From contig PCSL01000038.1 of assembly GCA_002772325.1 (NCBI GenBank), positions 2,736 through 16,587 of the forward strand: a DNA stretch of 13,852 bases. The letters run 5' to 3'. Positions 1 through 4,744 of this stretch are shown in pieces. This DNA is from Chloroflexi bacterium CG23_combo_of_CG06-09_8_20_14_all_45_10. Its GTDB lineage: Bacteria > Chloroflexota > Dehalococcoidia > GIF9 > AB-539-J10. The notes under the pieces were generated by a model, which saw only the letters and a list, made by a program, of their open reading frames with translations, searched no databases and was not told where the DNA came from. How positions within the stretch are numbered: the first letter of the stretch is position 1; the number at the start of each line of letters is the position of its first letter. Both the position numbers and the translations under genes were made by a program.

Positions 1-1
1 T

Positions 2-334
2 CTTACCGGCAAAGAAACAGCCCCATCCGCCATCCAGCACTTTCGCGATATCGGAGTCATTAGAGACAAGAATTTCCCACCCTCGATTGAGGAATGGCTC
101 AGGGGCTTTGAAGTCGTCTCTCCAATTCACTGGATAGACAAGATTTCTCCCCGACCTCTGCTTCTGGTTCATGGAGATGCCGATGAAGTAGTGCCTCTGG
201 AACAGGCACACAGACTTTATCAAAAAGCTAAAGAACCCAAAAAACTAGCCATAATTCCGGGTGCCAAGCACAAGTTGCGCCTGGAAGAAACAGCAATAGC
301 TACTGTGCTTAGCTGGCTAAAGGCTAGATGCTAA
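2..334 (+). CDS. Alpha/beta hydrolase, C-terminal part (5' truncated by window edge)
   Basis: Open frame entering from the left edge, 110 residues to a TAA at 332-334. The visible part is the C-terminal half of an alpha/beta hydrolase fold. A beta strand, LLLVH, is followed by GDADEVVP at residues 58-65, where Asp61 fits the usual catalytic acid position. The segment IIPGAKH places His90 as the likely catalytic histidine, and a final helix (SWLKAR) ends the protein. The nucleophile elbow lies outside the window, so substrate and subfamily (dienelactone hydrolase-like, esterase or peptidase-like) cannot be decided. It ends 10 bases before the rplU promoter and is probably a separate transcription unit. 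Confidence is high for the fold and low for function. Confidence 0.8.
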   Translation, partial: LTGKETAPSAIQHFRDIGVIRDKNFPPSIEEWLRGFEVVSPIHWIDKISPRPLLLVHGDADEVVPLEQAHRLYQKAKEPKKLAIIPGAKHKLRLEETAIATVLSWLKARC

Positions 335-343
335 AAGTCTGGC

Positions 344-372
344 TTGACACTTAACAATTTGCACTATAAAAT
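344..372 (+). promoter_or_regulatory. Sigma-70-type promoter of the rplU-rpmA-rpmE operon
   Basis: A perfect -35 box, TTGACA (344-349), is followed after exactly 17 bases by TAAAAT (367-372), a five-of-six match to the -10 consensus. Transcription should start near 379-380, so the REP-like element at 397-444 would be transcribed as part of the 5' leader of the ribosomal operon. The assignment rests on consensus match and position. Confidence 0.75.
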
Positions 373-396
373 TCATACCTGCGGCTGTTTAGAAAT

Positions 397-444
397 GTAG
401 TGCGAGGCTTTAGCCTCGTGCGCCACCCTGAAGGGTCGCACCAC
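397..444 (+). repeat. REP/BIME-like paired hairpin element, copy 1 (rplU leader)
   Basis: Two adjacent palindromes: GAGGCTTTAGCCTC, then an imperfect ACCCTGAAGGGT. The outer feet are GTAG on the left and CCAC on the right (GTGG read on the other strand). It is preceded by AAATGTAG and by GGCTGTTTA at 383-391, which matches the left end of the larger element copies at 1265 and 7537. The base GTG at 400-402 is in frame with rplU and would add the residues MRGFSLVR, but this is repeat DNA rather than ribosomal protein. The element ends nine bases before the rplU Shine-Dalgarno sequence. Confidence 0.8.
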
Positions 445-465
445 GAAAATCTTGGAGGTGAAAAG

Positions 466-786
466 ATTTACGCTATTGTTGAGACAGGTGGCAAGCAGTA
501 TAAGGTTGCTCCCAGGCAGACTGTAGAAGTTGACTACCTGAATATACCCGAAGGCGATACGGTCGAGCTGGATAAGGTGTTGTTTATCAGCGATAATGAG
601 GATACGCTCATAGGCAATCCGACTATTGAGGGAGCTAAGGTTATCGCTACCTCTTTAGGGGAAATTACGGGGGACAAGATCATAGTATTTAAATATAAGT
701 CTAAGGTTCGATACCGCAAAAAAACAGGGCACCGCCAAATCTATACTAGGTTATCAATAAATGAAATTGTTAGACCGGGAGAGTAA
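466..786 (+). CDS. rplU: 50S ribosomal protein L21, probable ATT start
   Basis: Ribosomal protein bL21 of the large subunit. From 466 the protein begins [14 protein letters not shown], which aligns with the family's usual start [14 protein letters not shown], and it contains the C-terminal [17 protein letters not shown] signature typical of L21 binding to 23S rRNA. The length from 466 is 106 residues, close to the usual 100-105. I chose ATT at 466-468 because a perfect GGAGG (454-458) sits seven bases upstream and no ATG, GTG or TTG is in frame at that point. The alternative is the GTG at 400, which would add 22 residues encoded mostly by the REP-like repeat and unlike any L21. Two bases separate its stop from rpmA. 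Family assignment is certain; the start is inferred. Confidence 0.93.
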   Translation: MYAIVETGGKQYKVAPRQTVEVDYLNIPEGDTVELDKVLFISDNEDTLIGNPTIEGAKVIATSLGEITGDKIIVFKYKSKVRYRKKTGHRQIYTRLSINEIVRPGE

Positions 787-788
787 AC

Positions 789-1058
789 ATGGCACATAAA
801 AAGGGTGGTGGTAGCACCCAGGGTGGGCGCGATAGCCAATCGAAGCGTCTAGGAGTAAAGAAATATGGTGGGGAACAAGTCCGTGCTGGAAATATTCTTG
901 TCCGGCAACGCGGCACTCGCATACTTCCCGGAAATAATGTCGGCCTGGGTAAGGACTATACGCTCTTCGCCTTAATAGATGGCTCGGTTAAATATGAGCC
1001 AGCGACTAAATATAAAAAGAAGGTAAGCGTTTATCATGAAAGCCAAAATTCATCCTAA
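789..1058 (+). CDS. rpmA: 50S ribosomal protein L27
   Basis: Ribosomal protein bL27, whose N-terminal tail reaches the peptidyl transferase centre. The sequence begins [20 protein letters not shown] and carries the family core ([29 protein letters not shown]). The 89-residue length is typical. The usual SSKNGRDS segment reads STQGGRDS here. No N-terminal cleavable extension of the Firmicutes type is present. It follows rplU by two bases, as in most bacteria. Its last 23 bases overlap rpmE, so the C-terminal residues VYHESQNSS are encoded by the same DNA as the L31 start. Confidence 0.96.
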   Translation: MAHKKGGGSTQGGRDSQSKRLGVKKYGGEQVRAGNILVRQRGTRILPGNNVGLGKDYTLFALIDGSVKYEPATKYKKKVSVYHESQNSS

Positions 1059-1242
1059 GTATTATGATAATACTAAAGTAACTTGCCTTTGTGGTAATAC
1101 TTTCACCATTGGCTCGACTAAGCCAGAACTTAAGGTCGAGGTATGTAGCAAATGCCACCCATTCTATACCGGCAAACAAAGGATAGTTGACACCCTGGGA
1201 AGGGTGGAGAGGTTCAAGAAGCGATACAAGATGAAGGATTAA
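1036..1242 (+). CDS. rpmE: 50S ribosomal protein L31, zinc-binding type
   Basis: Ribosomal protein bL31, 68 residues, starting [22 protein letters not shown]. Four cysteines in the pattern Cys17-x-Cys19 and Cys37-x2-Cys40 form the zinc ribbon of the C+ form, so this is the zinc-replete paralogue rather than the zinc-free one. The C-terminal [19 protein letters not shown] is characteristic. An AAGAAGG stretch at about 1018-1024 is a plausible ribosome binding site inside rpmA. The ATG lies within rpmA, giving a 23-base overlap in a different frame that implies translational coupling. It is the third gene of the rplU operon. Confidence 0.96.
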   Translation: MKAKIHPKYYDNTKVTCLCGNTFTIGSTKPELKVEVCSKCHPFYTGKQRIVDTLGRVERFKKRYKMKD

Positions 1243-1264
1243 GCAACAGAGCATAATTGCAAAA

Positions 1265-1398
1265 AGGCTGTTTAAAAAATGTAGTGCGCGGCTTTAGCCT
1301 CGTGCGCACGACCCTAAAGGGTCGCACTACGAAAATCTGGGGGTGAAAGGCTTTCAAAAATGCCCAAAATTGAACGGAAAATCAAAATTAAACGGCCT
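1265..1398 (+). mobile_element. MITE-like element, copy A, containing a 50-bp BIME
   Basis: A 134-bp unit nearly identical to 7537-7669. Its ends are inverted repeats with one mismatch: AGGCTGTTTAA at 1265-1275 and TTAAACGGCCT at 1388-1398. Inside is the paired-hairpin element at 1281-1330 (GTAG foot, GAGGC-like and GACCC stems, CTAC foot; here the first stem has one base change, GCGGC). No open frame of useful length and no transposase are encoded. No clear target duplication is visible. It sits downstream of rpmE and may also shape the end of that transcript. Calling it mobile is an inference from repetition and terminal inverted repeats. Confidence 0.6.
1281..1330 (+). repeat. REP/BIME-like paired hairpin, copy 2
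   Basis: Exactly 50 bp from GTAG to CTAC. The outer 8 bases pair (GTAGTGCG with CGCACTAC), and two inner hairpins with TTTA or TAAA loops are present, the second being GACCCTAAAGGGTC. It is preceded by AAATGTAG. It lies within the MITE-like element at 1265-1398. Confidence 0.8.
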
Positions 1399-1605
1399 CA
1401 GAGAGTCAAGGGATGGTCTATAATATGAGGGTAAATCCTAAGCACGAAATCCGAAATACTAAACAATATCCAATGACTAAAATCCAAATGACCAAAAATA
1501 GTTTTGAATTTGGAATTTTGAATTTGTTTAGGATTTAGAAATTAGAATTTAGGATTTAAGCAAGAGAGTATGAGCCATCCCTTGTTGATTTAAGCGAGGC
1601 AACTA
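1399..1605. repeat. TAGGATTT-rich intergenic repeat with flanking inverted repeat
   Basis: AT-rich gap before yqhQ. From about 1430 to 1560 it holds a dispersed repeat containing AAATCCTAAGCACGAAATCC, CTAAACAATATC and TTTGTTTAGGATTTAG. A second copy in the opposite orientation occupies about 10930-11115. A perfect 10-base inverted repeat flanks this copy: CAAGGGATGG (1407-1416) and CCATCCCTTG (1575-1584). TATAAT occurs at 1419-1424 but without a convincing -35 box. No coding potential was seen. Confidence 0.6.
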
Positions 1606-2496
1606 ATGGCAAAACCTTTTTATCACGGTGGGCAGGCAGTTATTGAGGGGGTGATGATGCGGGGTAAGAGGAATTTAGCCCTATCCGTGCGCCGCCCCGA
1701 TGGAAAATTAGAGGTGATAAAGCAACCCCTGGCTAACATATATCAAGGCCGCCTCAGGGAGATACCTCTAGCAAGAGGAGTCATTGTTCTTATCGAAACC
1801 CTGGTTTTAGGCGTCCAAGCCTTGCTTCGCTCAGCTCAAATCGCTTCAGCAGAAGAGGAAAAAATACCCACGGCTTTGTTGTTTGCCCTTGTAGCTGCCA
1901 GCATGGCCTTCGCTGTAGCCCTCTTTTTTATCACCCCTCTCCTCGCCACTCGCTATTTTGATATTTATATCGCCTCCGATTTAATCAGCAACTTAATTGA
2001 GGGCTTGGTGCGCATCGGCATTTTCATCGCTTACCTTAAACTAATAGGGTTGTTCCCTGACATTAAGAGGGTTTTTGCCTACCATGGAGCAGAACATAAA
2101 GTGGTCAACGCTTATGAGGCTGGATGTCCTTTAGAACTAGAAGCGATTAAAAGCTATTCTACTGCCCATGCCCGCTGTGGCACCAGCTTCATCTTTGCTG
2201 TCCTGATCATTGCTATCCTCGCCTTTGCCTTGCTGGGTCGCCCATCGTTATGGTTAAGCATCTTATCTCGCATAATCCTTCTTCCTGTCATCGCTGCCCT
2301 TGGCTATGAAGTTACCAGATTCGGAGCAAGGTACAGCAAAAGCATCTTGTCCCGAATTCTCCTAGCTCCAGGATTAATGCTGCAAGCTATGACTACCAGA
2401 GAACCCGACGATAGCCAACTGGAAGCTGCCATATCAGCATTAAATGAAGTTATCGAGGCTGACAAAGTTACCGACTCGGGCTCTGAGTCAGATTAA
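1606..2496 (+). CDS. YqhQ/DUF1385 family membrane protein
   Basis: A 296-residue DUF1385 (YqhQ-type) integral membrane protein. Conserved family segments are visible in order: GGQAVIEGVMMRG (residues 8-20), hydrophobic segments at about 90-114 and 132-150, the FAYHGAEHKVVNAYE block (157-171, with His160, Glu163 and His164), STAHARCGTSF (185-195), and two further membrane segments at about 196-212 and 218-234. The histidine/glutamate cluster suggests metal binding, but the biochemical role is not something I can state. The start is supported by GAGG six bases upstream of the ATG. Location after rpmE is a recurrent arrangement in many bacteria, often with prfA next; no prfA appears here. Its stop overlaps the convergent protease gene by 4 bases. 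Confidence 0.88.
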   Translation: MAKPFYHGGQAVIEGVMMRGKRNLALSVRRPDGKLEVIKQPLANIYQGRLREIPLARGVIVLIETLVLGVQALLRSAQIASAEEEKIPTALLFALVAASMAFAVALFFITPLLATRYFDIYIASDLISNLIEGLVRIGIFIAYLKLIGLFPDIKRVFAYHGAEHKVVNAYEAGCPLELEAIKSYSTAHARCGTSFIFAVLIIAILAFALLGRPSLWLSILSRIILLPVIAALGYEVTRFGARYSKSILSRILLAPGLMLQAMTTREPDDSQLEAAISALNEVIEADKVTDSGSESD

Positions 2497-2843
2497 TACT
2501 CTATGGCGATAGCCCTTTCTAGCTTCCTGGTAAGGGGATTGACCTTGAGCCTTAACGCCTCTAAAGTGGTGTAACCAAGCAAAGGTCTTTCCTCGTTCTC
2601 CGCTATAGCTACCAGTACAGGGCTTCTCACCCCTTCTATCTCTATCTCTGCTAAAGCTAACCGCCTGGTAATTATTCTCCCGTCCGCCAATTCTATCGGA
2701 GCCTCATATTTCGCCTCGAGTCCCAATTTTGCCACAGCGTCCTTGGGAACTTTGGTAAAAGTTGCTCCAGTATCTGCCAAAGTTTCAAGCTCGATAGAGC
2801 CAAGGGGACCGCAGAGTTTAAGAGAGACTTTCGTTTCGCCCAT
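2493..2843 (-). CDS. Clan AA (retropepsin-like) aspartic protease
   Basis: A 116-residue single-domain aspartic protease of the retropepsin fold. The catalytic DTGA motif is at residues 24-27 (LADTGATFTKVP), and the second-half hydrophobic-Gly motif is at 88-90 (PLLGYTTLEALRLKVNP), matching the bacterial clan AA family. With one catalytic Asp per chain it should act as a homodimer. There is no signal peptide or membrane segment, so it is probably cytoplasmic; its substrate is unknown. It lies downstream of hisI on the same strand with about 77 bases between them. The gene starts within or next to a CCCTCACC-type repeat, whose complement GAGGGTG may serve as its weak ribosome binding site. Its stop interlocks with that of the convergent yqhQ gene. 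Confidence 0.82.
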   Translation of the reverse strand: MGETKVSLKLCGPLGSIELETLADTGATFTKVPKDAVAKLGLEAKYEAPIELADGRIITRRLALAEIEIEGVRSPVLVAIAENEERPLLGYTTLEALRLKVNPLTRKLERAIAIEY

Positions 2844-2845
2844 TG

Positions 2846-2892
2846 TTCATCACCCTCACCATAATCCTCTCCCGTCAAGGGAGAGGAAACCA
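2846..2892 (-). repeat. CCCTCACC...CTCTCCC dispersed hairpin repeat
   Basis: Contains CACCCTCACCATAATCC, then CTCTCCCGTCAAGGGAGAG, a hairpin. Close relatives are at 3293-3330 and, in the other orientation, in 4440-4630. It occupies the gap between hisI and the aspartic protease gene. It has no coding potential. Confidence 0.7.
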
Positions 2893-2920
2893 GGCTTGCA
2901 GCGAAGGCTCCTATTGGCTA

Positions 2921-3241
2921 TTAAGCTACATCCTCGTTTTCCAATTTTTGAAAGAAACAAGTCCGATTGCCTGTATGACACACCGGCCCCGTAGGCTCAG
3001 CTTTGACAAGAAGAGCATCACTATCGCAATCTTTAATAATGGACTTCATCCTGAGGAAGTTGCCCGAAGTTTCCCCCTTGTGCCACAATTCCTGGCGACT
3101 GCGGCTATAAAACCAGACATCTCCACTGGACAATGTTAGCTTTAGCGACTCTTTATTCATATAGCCCAGCATAAGAACTTCACCACTTTTGGCATCCTGA
3201 ATAATGGCTGGAATCAAACCTTTATCATCAAACTTTAACAT
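2921..3241 (-). CDS. hisI: Phosphoribosyl-AMP cyclohydrolase
   Basis: Catalyses hydrolysis of the adenine ring of PR-AMP in histidine biosynthesis (third step, cytoplasmic). The 106-residue protein shows the full family signature: [18 protein letters not shown] (44-61), the metal-binding DCDSD (71-75), and zinc cysteines Cys72, Cys88 (GPVCHTG) and Cys95. There is no HisE (pyrophosphohydrolase) domain, so it is monofunctional and hisE must lie elsewhere. I chose ATG at 3239-3241 because [16 protein letters not shown] matches the family start and GGAGG (3253-3257) lies 11 bases upstream. A longer frame from GTG at 3286 would prepend MRGFSLVR encoded by the REP-like repeat. hisA lies upstream, separated by repeats. 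Confidence 0.94.
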   Translation of the reverse strand: MLKFDDKGLIPAIIQDAKSGEVLMLGYMNKESLKLTLSSGDVWFYSRSRQELWHKGETSGNFLRMKSIIKDCDSDALLVKAEPTGPVCHTGNRTCFFQKLENEDVA

Positions 3242-3263
3242 CCTGTCTTCCACCTCCTCTTTC

Positions 3264-3289
3264 CGCACGAGGCTAAAGCCTCGCACTAC
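3264..3289 (-). repeat. Single REP-like hairpin upstream of hisI (half element)
   Basis: On the minus strand: AAATGTAG foot, then the stem GCGAGGC, loop TTTA, and GCCTCGTGC. Only the first of the two hairpins seen elsewhere is present. It ends six bases before the hisI GGAGG sequence and lies in the hisI leader. Confidence 0.75.
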
Positions 3290-3291
3290 AT

Positions 3292-3512
3292 TTCACCCTC
3301 ACCTTAATCCTCTCCCATCAAGGGAGAGGATATATAAAGGGAGCCCTTCGCTTGCTGTCATTCTGAGCGTGTGAGCCGAAGCCCTAAACCCTTCACTCCT
3401 TGTCATTCTGAGGGAGCGAAGCGACCGAGGAATCTCATTGCGCTCAGGACAGGCTCCAAGAAGAATCTGATACAGCTCAGGATAAACTCCGCGACCGAAG
3501 AATCTCGCCATG
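3292..3512. repeat. Stacked dispersed repeats between hisA and hisI
   Basis: The whole gap is repeat DNA. From 3293 to about 3330 is the CCCTCACC...CTCTCCCATCAAGGGAGAG hairpin unit. From about 3357 follow imperfect tandem pieces of a second family: GTCATTCTGAGCG, then GTCATTCTGAGGGAGCGAAG at about 3402, and CGACCGAAGAATCTC near 3492-3506. The open frame through it on the minus strand is a translation of these repeats, not a gene. hisF, which often sits near hisA, is not here. Confidence 0.75.
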
Positions 3513-3517
3513 AACCC

Positions 3518-4231
3518 TCAAGATAATTTGGCTATTGCCTCCTTTAAATCAATATCTCCGCTATAAAGAGCTCTGCCGATAATAGCTCCTTCTGCCCCCA
3601 GCTCTTTAAGCCTCTGCAAGTGCTCCAGCTTGCAAATGCCTCCCGAAGCAATGATAGGCACATCCACCTCAGCAATTAACCTGCCTACCATATCAAAATT
3701 AGGCTCCGTGAGAGTGCCATCTCTTTTTATATCAGTATAAATAAAGCGTCTCACTCCAAATTCCACCATTTCCCGACCTAACTCTAAAACATCAATAACT
3801 GTATCCTTTTGCCAGCCATGGATAGCTATCTTGCCATCCCGAGCATCGAGACCAACTATTATAGCTTCGCCAAACCGCCGGCACAACTTTCCCACTAACC
3901 TCGGGTTTTCTATAGCCACTGTGCCCAGGATTATACGCCTTACCCCCTTGTGCAACACTTCCTCCGCTACATCCTCCTCCCTGATGCCGCCGCCTAACTC
4001 CACCAACAAATCACTTGTCCTTATTATCTCTTCAACCACCATCATATTTCGCAACTCACCCTTAGCTGCTCCATCCAGGTCAACCACATGAAGCCACCTT
4101 GCACCCCGGGACTTCCACCTCAAAGCAACTGCCGCTGGGTTCTCATCAAAGACAGTTTGTTGGCTGTAATCACCCTGATACAGCCTCACGCATTTGCCAT
4201 CCCTGATATCAATAGCTGGTATTATCTCCAT
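3518..4231 (-). CDS. hisA: Phosphoribosylformimino-5-aminoimidazole carboxamide ribotide isomerase
   Basis: The (beta/alpha)8 isomerase converting ProFAR to PRFAR in histidine synthesis. The 237-residue protein begins MEIIPAIDIRDGKCVRL, with catalytic Asp8. The second catalytic Asp129 is in VGLDARDG, phosphate-binding GGGIR is at 80-84, and ASGGI at 195-199. Length and both aspartates agree with HisA rather than HisF. ATG at 4229-4231 is preceded by GAAGG with a six-base gap; a longer frame from TTG at 4264 is rejected. A good promoter lies just upstream (4286-4315). It is followed on the same strand by repeats and then hisI. Confidence 0.95.
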   Translation of the reverse strand: MEIIPAIDIRDGKCVRLYQGDYSQQTVFDENPAAVALRWKSRGARWLHVVDLDGAAKGELRNMMVVEEIIRTSDLLVELGGGIREEDVAEEVLHKGVRRIILGTVAIENPRLVGKLCRRFGEAIIVGLDARDGKIAIHGWQKDTVIDVLELGREMVEFGVRRFIYTDIKRDGTLTEPNFDMVGRLIAEVDVPIIASGGICKLEHLQRLKELGAEGAIIGRALYSGDIDLKEAIAKLS

Positions 4232-4285
4232 TGGTAACCTTCGCTTAACAGTGTGCCAGGACAAATATCAGGATTGCTGCATTAG

Positions 4286-4315
4286 ATTATAACCGAACAA
4301 GTCCCCCCATGTCAT
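4286..4315 (-). promoter_or_regulatory. Sigma-70-type promoter of hisA
   Basis: Read on the minus strand: ATGACA (4310-4315), an 18-base spacer, then a perfect TATAAT (4286-4291), ending 54 bases before the hisA ATG. The -35 box overlaps a GTCATTCAGAGCG sequence resembling the dispersed GTCATTCTGAG repeat. Confidence 0.65.
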
Positions 4316-4744
4316 TCAGAGCGGGGAATTTGCTGGTAATGATATTGCCTTCAGGGAATGGTATGATCAAGTTCAGATAGATGGTGGATATTTCAGGCAG
4401 TTCTTTATGTCATTGCGAGAATAAGGCGGGGCAATCTTCAGAAAAAATCCCCTCTCCCGCAATGGGAGGGGGCTATAAAAGGGTGGCCCTCGTCTACCCC
4501 ACTCTTTATCTGGCGAGGGACGTGAGGGTGAAATTTCCCCCCTCTAACTCCCTCCCGCCAGGGGAGGGAAGACTATTTTGTGTATTTTCCCTCTCCACTT
4601 GATGGAGAGGGCCAGGGTGAGGGAGGGAAGAGCAGAGTAGATTGCTTTGGGGATAGCAACAAAGGAGGCGATGTGTCACTAATCATATGGATGTGTGCAG
4701 CTTCAAAAGAGCCTATAAGGGATAAAGTGAGTTTGTCTCACTGC
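4316..4744. repeat. Gene-free region of dispersed repeats
   Basis: No convincing gene in this stretch. GTCATTGCGAGAATAAGG at about 4408 belongs to the GTCATTGCGAG...GCAATC family. From about 4449 to 4630 there are three hairpins of the CTCTCCC family: CCTCTCCCGCAATGGGAGG; CTCCCTCCCGCCAGGGGAGG; and CTCTCCACTTGATGGAGAG, the last followed by GGCCAGGGTGAGGG. Open frames crossing them are low-complexity translations. From 4640 to 4744 nothing recognisable was seen. Confidence 0.65.

Noticed and set aside
2493..2843. Retroelement origin of the aspartic protease
   Set aside because: The DTGA fold resembles retropepsin, but no reverse transcriptase, integrase or terminal repeats are nearby; bacterial clan AA proteases are common as single genes.
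3299..3511. 70-residue minus-strand open frame between hisI and hisA
   Set aside because: It is a translation of CTCTCCC and GTCATTCTGAG repeats (RFFGRG, RSLRSLRMT phrases) with no ribosome binding site or family match.
4232..4264. Longer hisA start at TTG 4264
   Set aside because: Homology starts at MEIIPAIDIRDG, which has its own ribosome binding site; the extra 11 residues are not HisA-like.
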